DNA of 64,000 nt, from NCBI RefSeq assembly GCF_044904705.1, contig NZ_JADIKL010000003.1, forward strand, positions 124,001 to 188,000, read 5' to 3'. The stretch is from Rhodanobacter_A agri. Lineage in GTDB: Bacteria > Pseudomonadota > Gammaproteobacteria > Xanthomonadales > Rhodanobacteraceae. Position numbers and translations under genes: made by a program. Numbering within the stretch: the first letter of the stretch is position 1; every line of letters begins with the position of its first letter. This document shows positions 25,739 through 33,879 of this stretch, piece by piece. The notes below the pieces were generated by a model, which was given only the letters and a program-made list of their open reading frames with translations, was not told the origin of the DNA and searched no databases.

Positions 25739-26584
25739 ATGCCGACGCCTTCACTGCTCCGCTCCTTCCTGCCACGCCGCGGCCTGATCCTGCTCGCCAC
25801 GGCGCTGCTGGCCGGCTGCGCGATCGCGCCACCGCGCACCGACGACCCGCTGCAGAAGGTCAACCGCAAGGTCTACGCGTTCAACGATCGCCTGGACAAG
25901 GCGGTGCTGCGTCCCGCGGCAGTGGGCTATCGCAAAATCACCAATCCGCCGGTGCGGCGCTCGGTCAATAACTTCTTCACCAACATCGAGATGCCGATCA
26001 CGGTGGCCAACAACCTGCTGCAGGCACGGCCTTCGCAGGCATTGGGCAACACCGGGCGCTTCCTGATCAACCTCACCGTCGGCGTGGGCGGCATCTTCGA
26101 TCCGGCTACCCGGATGGGCCTGCCGCTGCAGACCACCGACTTCGGCATCACCCTGGCGCGCTGGGGCGTGCCCGAGGGCGACTTCCTGATGTTGCCCCTG
26201 CTCGGCCCCAGCACCGTGCGCGACGTGTGGCACTACCCGGTGGACGGTTATTTCTTCGATCCGCTGAGCCTGATCGCGAAAAACCACGGCTTCAATTTCG
26301 GCCAGTACTACCTGCCGCAGGTGCTGTACGTGGTATCGATGCGTTCGCAGCTGATCGATGCGGAAGGCTTCCTGCAGACGGCCTACGATCCCTACGCCTT
26401 CCTGCGCGACGCCTACCGCCAGCGCCGGCTGTACATGCTGTACGACGGCAACCCGCCGGCCGACGTGATCGAGAAGATGCAGGGCGTCGACCAACCGGGC
26501 TTCGATCCCGACGAACTGCTGGAGCAGCAGAAGCAGTGGGAGCAGCAGCACGCCACCTCGAAGTCGGCGCCGACCAAGAGTTGA
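25739..26584 (+). CDS. mlaA: MlaA (VacJ) outer-membrane lipoprotein
   Basis: A 281-residue lipoprotein with lipobox LLAGC near residue 23. The MlaA/VacJ core includes DPLQKVNRKVYAFND, NFFTNIEMPITVANNLLQ and RFLINLTVGVGGIFDPA. MlaA is the doughnut-shaped outer-membrane component that removes phospholipids mislocalised in the outer leaflet and passes them to MlaC. The ATG at 25739 is chosen so the signal peptide starts MPTPSLLRS; the frame is open 26 codons further upstream. The gene faces mlaB across a shared terminator, so the whole pathway is clustered here, unlike in E. coli where mlaA is unlinked. Confidence 0.95.
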   Translation: MPTPSLLRSFLPRRGLILLATALLAGCAIAPPRTDDPLQKVNRKVYAFNDRLDKAVLRPAAVGYRKITNPPVRRSVNNFFTNIEMPITVANNLLQARPSQALGNTGRFLINLTVGVGGIFDPATRMGLPLQTTDFGITLARWGVPEGDFLMLPLLGPSTVRDVWHYPVDGYFFDPLSLIAKNHGFNFGQYYLPQVLYVVSMRSQLIDAEGFLQTAYDPYAFLRDAYRQRRLYMLYDGNPPADVIEKMQGVDQPGFDPDELLEQQKQWEQQHATSKSAPTKS

Positions 26585-26597
26585 GGCACCACATGCA

Positions 26598-26634
26598 CAC
26601 GTGAAAACGGGGCCGCTGGCCCCGTTTTCACGTG
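26598..26634. terminator. Bidirectional terminator between mlaA and mlaB
   Basis: A perfect 17-bp inverted repeat (26598-26614 and 26618-26634) with a 3-nt loop. It contains AAAA/TTTT inside the arms, as suits convergent genes. Confidence 0.9.
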
Positions 26635-26654
26635 CGCGTTCAAGCTTGTGGTTT

Positions 26655-26963
26655 TCAACCCGCCGCGAGCATGGCCTCTACGCCACTGACCTGCGCCAGC
26701 GTGCGCAGACCGTCGGGCACGTGCTGCAGGCCCACGGCCTGGCCGCGCTTGCGCGCCGCGGCCAGCACCGCCAGCACGCAGGCCAGCCCGGCGCTGTCGC
26801 AGCTGCGCACTCCAGCCAGGTCCAGCTGCGAGCGGTCGCCCACGCGCAAGGCTTCGTCCAGGGCCCGCCATGCCTCGGTCGCCGTAGCGAAACCCAGCGT
26901 GCCGGACACGGCCAGCGTGTCCGGCTCAGCGCGATCCAGCCGGAACGCGCTTTCAGCCGCCAT
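26655..26963 (-). CDS. mlaB: MlaB-like STAS-domain protein
   Basis: A 102-residue STAS domain (anti-sigma-antagonist fold) with the typical strand-loop LDLAGVRSCDSAGLACVL. MlaB binds and stabilises the MlaF ATPase in the MlaFEDB phospholipid transporter. The start overlaps the mlaC 3' end by 11 bp, and it is the last gene of mlaFEDCB. STAS sequences are divergent, so the name rests partly on position. Confidence 0.87.
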   Translation of the reverse strand: MAAESAFRLDRAEPDTLAVSGTLGFATATEAWRALDEALRVGDRSQLDLAGVRSCDSAGLACVLAVLAAARKRGQAVGLQHVPDGLRTLAQVSGVEAMLAAG

Positions 26964-27627
26964 TGGACTTGCCGTTCTGTTCCAGCTCCTTCAGCGCCTG
27001 GTCGCCCTGGTTCTGCAGGTTCTTGATCAGCTGGTCGAGGCCGACCTTGCGGATCTCCGCGTCCACCTGGTTGCGGTAGTTGGTGATGTAGGAAATGCCT
27101 TCGATAACCACGTCGTAGGCCTTCCACTCGCCGCTGGCGGTCTTGCGGAACGCGAAGTCCACCGACACCGTCTTACCGTCGCCGGTGGCCACCTGGGTGC
27201 GCACCACGCTGCGCTTGTCGTTGAGGTCGCCGGCGAACGGCATCACCTTCACCGCGCCCGTGGTGTAGTTGAGCAAGCCCTCGGCGTAGCGATGGGTGAT
27301 CGAGTTGTAGAACGCCTTGGCGAACTGCGCGCGCTGCTCGGGCGAGGCTTCGCGTGCGTGCTGGCCGAGCACCAGGATCGCCGCATAGTCCACGTCGAAG
27401 TGCGGCAGGAACACCTGGTTGACGATGCCGATCGTCTTTTCGCGGTTGCTCTGCAGCTCGGCCTTGTGCCCGGCCACGGCGGTGTCGAGCTGGTGGGCGA
27501 TCTGCTGCACCACCTGCTCCGGGGTCTGCTGGGCGGCGGGCTGCTGGGCAGCGGACTGGGCCATGGCCGGCGCGGCAAGCATGCCGCCGAAGGCAACGGC
27601 GATGGCAAGGGCCAGATGACGCATCAT
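26953..27627 (-). CDS. mlaC: MlaC periplasmic phospholipid-binding protein
   Basis: A 224-residue periplasmic shuttle with a signal peptide ending PAMAQ, followed by a Gln/Ala-rich linker. The MlaC/Ttg2D fold includes VNQVFLPHFDVDYAAILVLG, FAKAFYNSITHRYAEGLLNY and WKAYDVVIEGISYITNYRNQ. It carries phospholipids between MlaA and MlaD. The ATG at 27627 (followed by a second ATG) has CAGGAG upstream. The wider open frame upstream overlaps mlaD and is rejected. Confidence 0.95.
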   Translation of the reverse strand: MMRHLALAIAVAFGGMLAAPAMAQSAAQQPAAQQTPEQVVQQIAHQLDTAVAGHKAELQSNREKTIGIVNQVFLPHFDVDYAAILVLGQHAREASPEQRAQFAKAFYNSITHRYAEGLLNYTTGAVKVMPFAGDLNDKRSVVRTQVATGDGKTVSVDFAFRKTASGEWKAYDVVIEGISYITNYRNQVDAEIRKVGLDQLIKNLQNQGDQALKELEQNGKSNGG

Positions 27628-27664
27628 GGGGAAACTCCTGTGCAAGCGGTACGGGCTACCGGCT

Positions 27665-28534
27665 TCAGTGCTTGCCGGCGGGGGTGGTGGACGAACCGGC
27701 ATCCTTCTTGGTGTCGCTGCTGCCGGAACCGTTGACCAGGAACTTGCCGATCAGGTCTTCCAGCTGCATCGCCGACTGGGTCAGGATCATCTCGTCGCCG
27801 TTCTTCAACATGTCCGGCGAGCCGCCGGGCTGGATCGCAACGTACTGGCTGCCGATCAAACCGCTGGTGAACACCGCGGCCGAGGAATCGTCGGGAATCT
27901 GGTTGTACCGGTTGTCGATCGCCAGCGTCACCAGCGCGTCCAGCTTGGTCGGGTCGGCCTGTACCGAGGCGACCTGGCCGATCGCCACGCCCGCCATCTT
28001 CACCGGCGCACCCGCCGACAGCGTGCCCACGTTGCTGAAGCGCGCGGTCACCTTGTAAGTGCCGCCGATGTTGTCGGCCGCGCCGCCGGCGCCGAAGAAC
28101 TTGCCGAGCATCTCCTCCAGCGGCTGGCTGGAGCGCGTGAGCGCCAGCTTGCCGCCGTCGGCGACGTAGTTCTTCGCGTGACCGTACTCGATGCCCACGT
28201 ACTGGTCGCCGAGCAGGCCGCTGGTGAACACCGTCGCCACCGAGTCGGCGGGAATCGTGGCGTACTGCTTGTCGATCGACAGCTTCACGTCGGCCACCGA
28301 CTTGCCCGGTTCCAGCGCGATCGACTGCACCTGGCCCACGCGCACGCCGGCGATCTTCACCGGGGCGCGCTCCTTGAGCTGGCCAATGTTCTCGAACTGC
28401 GCGTCGACGGTGTAGCTCGCGCCCTGGTGGCGGTTCGCCACCGAACTGGTCTGGGTGGCGAGATAGGCCAGCGCGGCGAAGCCGAGCACGATGAACAGGC
28501 CGGTGCCGACGGCATAGGATTTTCTCTGGCTCAC
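27665..28534 (-). CDS. mlaD: MlaD-like MCE protein with two MCE domains
   Basis: A 289-residue protein with one N-terminal membrane span (AVGTGLFIVLGFAALAYLA), then two tandem MCE domains. The first is around YTVDAQFENIGQLKERAPVK, the second around YKVTARFSNVGTLSAGAPVK. Each is followed by its own AGVxxGQV and TSGL(L/I)GxQYV motifs. E. coli MlaD has a single MCE domain of 183 residues in total. The start is a GTG at 28534 with GAGG upstream; the frame is open further but that stretch is a hairpin-rich spacer. It is the substrate-binding periplasmic ring of the transporter. The C-terminal tail is Ser/Thr/Gly-rich. Confidence 0.92.
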   Translation of the reverse strand: MSQRKSYAVGTGLFIVLGFAALAYLATQTSSVANRHQGASYTVDAQFENIGQLKERAPVKIAGVRVGQVQSIALEPGKSVADVKLSIDKQYATIPADSVATVFTSGLLGDQYVGIEYGHAKNYVADGGKLALTRSSQPLEEMLGKFFGAGGAADNIGGTYKVTARFSNVGTLSAGAPVKMAGVAIGQVASVQADPTKLDALVTLAIDNRYNQIPDDSSAAVFTSGLIGSQYVAIQPGGSPDMLKNGDEMILTQSAMQLEDLIGKFLVNGSGSSDTKKDAGSSTTPAGKH

Positions 28535-28565
28535 GGCAACATCCTCGAAGGTTTTTTGGAATCCC

Positions 28566-28680
28566 GGAAACCCGCCTTCCTGGCGGTTTTCCGAGTCGCC
28601 AGGCCCGGCGCATGTCCGGGCTTGGCTCCGCCGATCAAGCACTCGTGTGCCTGATCGCGGGCGGCACATCCATGTGCCGC
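28566..28680. other. Hairpin-rich spacer between mlaE and mlaD
   Basis: The 180-bp gap inside an otherwise tight operon holds four consecutive inverted repeats: 28566-28592 (11-bp arms, one mismatch), 28603-28621 (6-bp arms), 28633-28656 (10-bp arms, one mismatch) and 28661-28680 (9-bp perfect arms). No ORF of note is present. It may be a REP-like cluster, an mRNA-stability element or an attenuator. Confidence 0.6.
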
Positions 28681-28714
28681 GGGCACCACAATGCTTTCGC
28701 GCGTCGTCATGGCA

Positions 28715-29488
28715 TCACATCAGGAAGGCGGTCAGCACGAAGTCCAGCGCCAGGATGGCGATCGACGAGGCGACCACGGTGCGGGTGGTGGCGTAGGCCA
28801 CGCCCTCGCTGGTGGGCGGCGCGGTATAGCCCTGGAACACCGCGATCAACGCCACCACGGCGCCGAATGCCAGGCTCTTCCAGATCACGCCGCTGACGAT
28901 GTCCTGCCACACGTCCACCGTGGCGGTCATGTTCGACCAGAACGTGCCGTTGTCGATGCCCAGCCAGCTCACCCCCACCAGGTGCCCGCCAAAAATGCCG
29001 AGCGCGCAGAACACACAGCACAACAGCGGCATCGCGATCAGTCCGGCGAGGAAGCGCGGCGCCGCCACGTAGGCCAGCGGGTCCACCGCCATCAACTCCA
29101 TCGCGGCGATCTGGTCGGTGGCGCGCATCAAGCCGATCTCGGCGGTGATCGCGGTGCCGGCGCGGCCGGCGAACAGCAGCGCGGTGACCACCGGGCCCAG
29201 CTCGCGGTAGATCGAGATCGCCACCACGGTGCCGGTGGCCGCGGTGCCGCCGAAGATCGACAGCACGTGGTAGAGCTGCAGCGCCAGCACCATGCCTACG
29301 AACAGGCCGCAGGTCATGATGATGGTCAGGCTCATCGCGCCCACGAACCACAGCTGGCGCACCGTCTCGCGCGCGTGGCGCAGGCTGCGTGGGACCGCCG
29401 CGAGGATCTGCAGCAGGAACAGCCCACAGTCGCCGATCTGACCCAGCGCCTGCGTCACCACGTTGTCGCGTTCGATACGTGCGTTCAT
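28715..29488 (-). CDS. mlaE: MlaE phospholipid transporter permease
   Basis: A 257-residue ABC permease of the MlaE family. It has five or six membrane segments, the coupling region LLFAGRAGTAITAEIGLMRATDQIAAMELMAVDP, and a C-terminal YATTRTVVASSIAILALDF. It works with MlaF to move phospholipid across the inner membrane. The start overlaps the mlaF stop by 4 bp. Confidence 0.95.
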   Translation of the reverse strand: MNARIERDNVVTQALGQIGDCGLFLLQILAAVPRSLRHARETVRQLWFVGAMSLTIIMTCGLFVGMVLALQLYHVLSIFGGTAATGTVVAISIYRELGPVVTALLFAGRAGTAITAEIGLMRATDQIAAMELMAVDPLAYVAAPRFLAGLIAMPLLCCVFCALGIFGGHLVGVSWLGIDNGTFWSNMTATVDVWQDIVSGVIWKSLAFGAVVALIAVFQGYTAPPTSEGVAYATTRTVVASSIAILALDFVLTAFLM

Positions 29489-30312
29489 GCGCCACCCCGA
29501 GGAAAGCCCAATGCCTCTGCGTAGTCGCCGGCCGGATACTGGAACGGCACCGGGCCGTCCGCCTCACCGCCGAAGAACTGCCGCGTCCACGGTGAGCCGT
29601 CGTCGGCGATGGTGCGCGGGTCGCCCTGCGCCACTACCTTGCCGTTGGCGATCAGGTAGATGTGGTCGGCGACCTGCTTGATCGCCTCCAGCTCGTGCGC
29701 CACCAGCACGCTGGTGATGCCCAGCGTCTCGTTGAGCGTGCGGATCAGTTTCAGCACCTGGTTCAGCGCGATCGGGTCCAGGCCCACGAACGGCTCGTCG
29801 TAAAGAATGAGCATCGGGTCGAACACGATCGCCCGCGCCAGCGCCACGCGCCGCGCCATGCCGCCGGACAGCTCGCTGGGCATCAGTTGCGCCGCGCCGC
29901 GCAGGCCCACCGCCTGCAGCTTGGTCAACACCAGGTTGCGGATCAGCACCTCGGGCAGCTGGGTGTGCTGGCGTAGCGGGAAGGCCACGTTCTCGAACAC
30001 GTCGAAGTCGGTGAGCAGGGCCGAGTTCTGGAACAGGTAGCCGATTTTCTCGCGCAGCGCGTACAGTGCCTCGCGACTCAGTTCCGGCACGTTCTTCCCG
30101 TCCACCATGACCTGCCCCGCATCACCGCGCATCTGCCCGGTGATGTGTTTGAGCAAGGTGGTCTTGCCGGTGCCGCTGGGACCCATGATCGCGGTGACCT
30201 TGCCGCGCGGGATGTCCATGTCCAGCGCGTCGAAGACCTTCTTGCCGTTGAGCACCGTGGTGAGGCCGCGGATGCGGATCAGCGTGTCGTCGGAGGGGGC
30301 GGCGGCGTTCAT
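29485..30312 (-). CDS. mlaF: MlaF phospholipid transporter ATPase
   Basis: A 275-residue ABC ATPase. Walker A is GPSGTGKTTLLKHI, the signature is LSGGMARRVALARA, Walker B is LILYDEPFVGLD, and the switch histidine is in VAHELEAI. The C-terminal extension (residues 245-275) matches the MlaF tail that contacts a neighbouring subunit and MlaB. It is the first gene of mlaFEDCB; the promoter should lie in the roughly 70 bp between it and gmk, or transcription continues from gmk. Confidence 0.95.
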   Translation of the reverse strand: MNAAAPSDDTLIRIRGLTTVLNGKKVFDALDMDIPRGKVTAIMGPSGTGKTTLLKHITGQMRGDAGQVMVDGKNVPELSREALYALREKIGYLFQNSALLTDFDVFENVAFPLRQHTQLPEVLIRNLVLTKLQAVGLRGAAQLMPSELSGGMARRVALARAIVFDPMLILYDEPFVGLDPIALNQVLKLIRTLNETLGITSVLVAHELEAIKQVADHIYLIANGKVVAQGDPRTIADDGSPWTRQFFGGEADGPVPFQYPAGDYAEALGFPRGGA

Positions 30313-30382
30313 AGATGGGCTACGTTAGCGGAGCGGCAGGAGGCAGCCAAGCCGGGGCATGCCGCAGGCGGCCGCGCGGCAT

Positions 30383-31003
30383 TCAGGCCAGCAGTTCGGC
30401 GATCAACGATTCGTGCCGTCGGCACTGCAGCGCACTGCGCAGGCGCACCGCGCGCACGATGGCCTGCAGCTCGTCCAGCGCATCCTCGAAGCGGTCGTTG
30501 ACGATGATGTAGTCGAATTCGTGGGCGTGCGCGATCTCGCCGCGCGAATTGCGCAGGCGACGCTCGATCACCTCCGGCGCATCCGAGCCGCGGCCGCGCA
30601 GGCGGCGCTCCAGCTCGGCGCGCGACGGCGGTAGGATGAATACGCTGACGCAGTCGGGTTTGCTCTTGCGGATCTGCGCCGCACCCTGCCAGTCGATCTC
30701 CAGCAGCACGTCACGCCCCTGCCCCAGCAAGCCCTGCACTTTCTCGCGCGAGGTGCCGTACAGGTTGCCGTGCACCTCGGCGTGTTCCAGGAAGATGCCT
30801 TCGGCCACTTCGAGCTCGAACTCCGCGCGCTCCACGAAGTAGTAGTGCCGGCCGTACTGCTCGCCCGGCCGCGGCGGGCGCGTGGTGTGCGAGATCGACA
30901 GCGAGATCGCCGGCTCGCGCTCCAGCAGCGCGTTGACCAGGGTGGACTTGCCCGCGCCGGACGGCGCGGCGACCACGAACAAGGTGCCCGCTTCAATCGT
31001 CAT
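30383..31003 (-). CDS. gmk: Guanylate kinase
   Basis: A 206-residue enzyme phosphorylating GMP to GDP. The P-loop is VVAAPSGAGKSTLVNAL, the GMP-binding region includes SISHTTRPPRPGEQYGRHYYFV, and the lid is FILPPSRAELERRLRGRG. I start at MTIEAGTLFVVAAPSG (31003); the open frame upstream runs into a repeat-like spacer. It follows yicC, as in E. coli and other gammaproteobacteria. Confidence 0.96.
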   Translation of the reverse strand: MTIEAGTLFVVAAPSGAGKSTLVNALLEREPAISLSISHTTRPPRPGEQYGRHYYFVERAEFELEVAEGIFLEHAEVHGNLYGTSREKVQGLLGQGRDVLLEIDWQGAAQIRKSKPDCVSVFILPPSRAELERRLRGRGSDAPEVIERRLRNSRGEIAHAHEFDYIIVNDRFEDALDELQAIVRAVRLRSALQCRRHESLIAELLA

Positions 31004-31025
31004 AAGGCCGCGCAGCACGTTTGCT

Positions 31026-31064
31026 CCCACTCCCCTCCGGAGAGAGGGTTGGGGAGAGGGGCCA
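31026..31064. repeat. Intergenic pyrimidine/purine-block repeat, copy 1
   Basis: Between yicC and gmk. On the minus strand it reads CCCCTCTCCCCAACCCTCTC and ends GGAGGGGAG, resembling the element at 56621-56662. Such blocks recur between genes in many gammaproteobacterial genomes. Confidence 0.55.
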
Positions 31065-31081
31065 AGGCTTGCCGGAAGCAC

Positions 31082-31939
31082 TCATTCAATGTTCTGCACC
31101 TGTTCGCGCATCTGCTCGATCAGCACTTTGAGTTCCACCGCCGCATTGGTGCTGCGCGCGTCCACCGATTTGGAGCCCAGCGTGTTCGCCTCGCGGTTGA
31201 ACTCCTGCATCAGGAAGTCGAGGCGGCGACCCACCGGTTCCTTCAAGCCCAGCACGCGGCGCGTCTCGGCAATGTGGGTGGCGAGGCGATCCAGCTCTTC
31301 GTCGACATCGCTGCGGGTGATCTGCAGCACCAGTTCCTGCTCCAGCCGGCCGGGATCGGTGGGCTGCTTGATGTCAGCCAGTCGCGTCTCCAGCCGGGCG
31401 CGCAACGCGGTGCGGATTTCCGGCATCCATTCGCGCACCTGGACCACGATGCGCTCGATCGCGTCCAGCCGCTCGCGCAGGATCTCTCCCAGCTTGGCGC
31501 CCTCGCGCTCACGGGTTGCGGTCAACGCATCCAGCGCACGGTCCAGCACGTCGAGCAGCGCGGCCTGCCGCGCCTCGGGATCGGCCGCCTCCTGCTGCAG
31601 CACCCCGGGGAAGCGCAGCAGCTCGGTGAACTGCAACTGCATGCCAGGGAACCGCGCCTGCATATCCAGGTTCAACTCGGACAAACGGGACAGCAGCCCG
31701 TTGTTGACCTGCAGCGATTCGCTGCGCGAATCGCTGCAGCGCACGGTGACATCCACCTTGCCGCGCGAAAGCCGCGCCGCGATGCGTTCGCGCAACTGTG
31801 GCTCCAGGCTGCGCAACTCGTCCGGCAGGCGCGGGGAAAGCTCCAGGTAGCGATGGTTGACCGTGCGCAACTCGCAGCTCAGCGTGCCGGCGGAGCCGCC
31901 GGTTTCGGCGGAGGCATAGGCGGTCATGCTGCGGATCAT
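31082..31939 (-). CDS. yicC: YicC-family endoribonuclease
   Basis: A 285-residue protein beginning MIRSMTAYASAE, with the YicC N-terminal domain (CELRTVNHRYLELSPRLPDELRSLEP). The C-terminal DUF1732 region has RRLDFLMQEFNREANTLGSKS. YicC has been described as a stress-related endoribonuclease (RNase YicC), with RhyB RNA as one reported target in E. coli. The ATG at 31939 matches the family start exactly; an upstream extension of the frame is spurious and would overlap rph. It is divergent from rph. Confidence 0.93.
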   Translation of the reverse strand: MIRSMTAYASAETGGSAGTLSCELRTVNHRYLELSPRLPDELRSLEPQLRERIAARLSRGKVDVTVRCSDSRSESLQVNNGLLSRLSELNLDMQARFPGMQLQFTELLRFPGVLQQEAADPEARQAALLDVLDRALDALTATREREGAKLGEILRERLDAIERIVVQVREWMPEIRTALRARLETRLADIKQPTDPGRLEQELVLQITRSDVDEELDRLATHIAETRRVLGLKEPVGRRLDFLMQEFNREANTLGSKSVDARSTNAAVELKVLIEQMREQVQNIE

Positions 31940-32009
31940 CGGTGGCCTGCGGACGGCGGGAAAGGTTGCAATGGTAAACTTTCCCACCCAGCCTTGCCCA
32001 ACCGCCTGC

Positions 32010-32753
32010 ATGAACCAGTCATCCCATCCAGGCGGACGCCCCAGCGGCCGCGCCAGCGACCAGTTGCGCGACGTCCGCATCGAACGCCACTACACCCGCC
32101 ACGCCGAGGGTTCGGTGCTGGTGAGTTTTGGCGACACCCGTGTGCTGTGCACCGCCAGCATCGAGGACCGCGTGCCACCATGGCTGCGCGGCAAGGGTGA
32201 AGGCTGGATCACCGCCGAATACGGCATGCTGCCGCGCGCCACGCACACTCGCATGCAGCGCGAGGCCGCGCGCGGCGGCCAGGGCGGCCGCACCATGGAA
32301 ATCCAGCGCCTGATCGGCCGCAGCCTGCGCGCCTGCGTCAATCGCCAGGCGCTGGGCGAGCGCGTGATCACGCTGGATTGCGACGTCATCCAGGCCGACG
32401 GCGGCACCCGCACCGCCGCGATCACCGGCGCCTACGTGGCCCTGGCCGACGCGGTGAACGCGCTGATGCAGCGCGAAAACCTCAAGCGCAGTCCCATCGT
32501 GGGCGCGGTCGCCGCGGTCTCGGTGGGCATCTACAAGGGCGTGCCCGTACTCGACCTCGACTACGCCGAGGACTCCGACTGCGACACCGACATGAACGTG
32601 GTGATGAACGACGGCGGCGGCTTCATCGAGGTGCAGGGCACCGCCGAAGGCCACGCGTTCCGCCGCGACGAGATGGACGCGCTGCTGGCGCTGGCCGAAA
32701 AGGGCATCGCCGAACTGGTCGCCGCCCAGCGCGCGGCGCTGGCGCAGGCATGA
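32010..32753 (+). CDS. rph: Ribonuclease PH
   Basis: A 247-residue phosphorolytic 3'-exoribonuclease that trims tRNA 3' ends. It has VLVSFGDTRVLCTASIED, the RNA-binding RGGQGGRTMEIQRLIGRSLR, CDVIQADGGTRTAAITGA, and the catalytic aspartates in LDLDYAEDSDCDTDMNVVM. The start MNQSSHPGGRPSGR is the one nearest the normal family length (about 240). Its stop overlaps the next gene (ATGA). Confidence 0.96.
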   Translation: MNQSSHPGGRPSGRASDQLRDVRIERHYTRHAEGSVLVSFGDTRVLCTASIEDRVPPWLRGKGEGWITAEYGMLPRATHTRMQREAARGGQGGRTMEIQRLIGRSLRACVNRQALGERVITLDCDVIQADGGTRTAAITGAYVALADAVNALMQRENLKRSPIVGAVAAVSVGIYKGVPVLDLDYAEDSDCDTDMNVVMNDGGGFIEVQGTAEGHAFRRDEMDALLALAEKGIAELVAAQRAALAQA

Positions 32754-33271
32754 CCCCGGTCCTGCGCCGCCTGCGACCGGGCCCGCAGGATCTGGAAGCG
32801 ACGCTAGCCGTGCATCGCGCCGCCTTCGGCCGCGACGACGAAGCCTGGCTGCTGCAGCGCCTGCGCGAGGCCGGCGACAACACGCTGGAATGGCTCGCCG
32901 AAGCGGACGGCCAGGTGATCGGTCATGTGGCGTACTCGCCCATACGCATCGAACAAGGCGATGACGGCCGTGCACTGGGCCTGGCACCGGTGGGCGTACT
33001 GCCGGCATGGCAGCGGCGCGGCATCGGCCGCGCGCTGATCGACGCATCGCTGGCCGCCTTGCGCCAGGACGGCCAGACGCCGCTGGTGGTGGTGCTGGGC
33101 GATCCCGCCTGGTACGCCCGTTCCGGTTTCACGCCCGCCTCGGTGGCAGGGCTGCACGACATCTATGGCGGCGGCGACGCCTTCATGGCGCAGGCGCTGC
33201 GCCCGAACGGCCTCGACGGCCGCCGCGGCCGCGTGGACTACGCCCCCGCCTTCGACCTGCTTACGGAATGA
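32750..33271 (+). CDS. GNAT-family N-acetyltransferase
   Basis: A 173-residue acetyltransferase with an N-terminal helix-strand region, HVAYSPIRI, and the acetyl-CoA-binding motif A in LAPVGVLPAWQRRGIGRALI (RRGIGR). It then has the family-typical LVVVLGDPAWYARSGFTPA. It resembles the YhbS-type subgroup, and the substrate is unknown. It overlaps rph and rdgB by 4 bp each (ATGA both times), so it is translated with them. Confidence 0.9.
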   Translation: MTPVLRRLRPGPQDLEATLAVHRAAFGRDDEAWLLQRLREAGDNTLEWLAEADGQVIGHVAYSPIRIEQGDDGRALGLAPVGVLPAWQRRGIGRALIDASLAALRQDGQTPLVVVLGDPAWYARSGFTPASVAGLHDIYGGGDAFMAQALRPNGLDGRRGRVDYAPAFDLLTE

Positions 33272-33879
33272 CCCCCATGCAACGCATCGTCCTCGCCAGC
33301 AGCAACCCCGGCAAACTGAAGGAGTTCGGCGCCCTGCTCGCCGACAGCGGCTTCGAAGTGGTGCCGCAGACCCGCCTCGGCGTGGACGACGCCGAGGAGA
33401 CCGGCCTTACCTTCGTCGAGAACGCGCTGCTCAAGGCGCGCCATGCCGCGCGCGCCACCGGCCTGCCCGCGCTGGCGGACGACTCGGGGCTGTGCGTGGA
33501 CCACCTCGGCGGCGCGCCCGGCTTGTATTCCGCACGCTACAGCGGCGGCCACGGCGATGCCGCAGCCAACAACGCCAAGCTGCTGCGCGCCCTGGACGGC
33601 GTGCCGGACGCACAGCGCAGCGCCTTCTTCATCGGCGTGCTGGTACTGCTGCGCCATGCCGAGGATCCGGCTCCGCTGATCGCGGAAGGCCGGTGGCATG
33701 GGCGCATCCTCGCCGAGGGCCGTGGCAGCGGCGGCTTCGGCTACAACCCGGTGTTCCTGCCGGACGGCTACACGCAGAGCGTGGCCGAGATGGACGATGC
33801 GCTGAAGAACCGCCTCAGCCATCGCGGCCAGGCCCTGGCCCTGCTGCGCCAACGGCTGCACGAGCTGCACTGGCAATGA
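33268..33879 (+). CDS. rdgB: RdgB/HAM1 non-canonical purine NTP pyrophosphatase
   Basis: A 203-residue dITP/XTP pyrophosphatase that cleans deaminated purines from the nucleotide pool. It has IVLASSNPGKLKEFGALL, GLTFVENALLKARHAA, the catalytic LADDSGLCVDHLGGAPGLYS, and GFGYNPVF. The start may be MTPMQR at 33268, which overlaps the previous stop, or MQRIVLASS at 33277, closer to the family start. The 3' end overlaps hemW by 4 bp. Confidence 0.96.
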   Translation: MTPMQRIVLASSNPGKLKEFGALLADSGFEVVPQTRLGVDDAEETGLTFVENALLKARHAARATGLPALADDSGLCVDHLGGAPGLYSARYSGGHGDAAANNAKLLRALDGVPDAQRSAFFIGVLVLLRHAEDPAPLIAEGRWHGRILAEGRGSGGFGYNPVFLPDGYTQSVAEMDDALKNRLSHRGQALALLRQRLHELHWQ

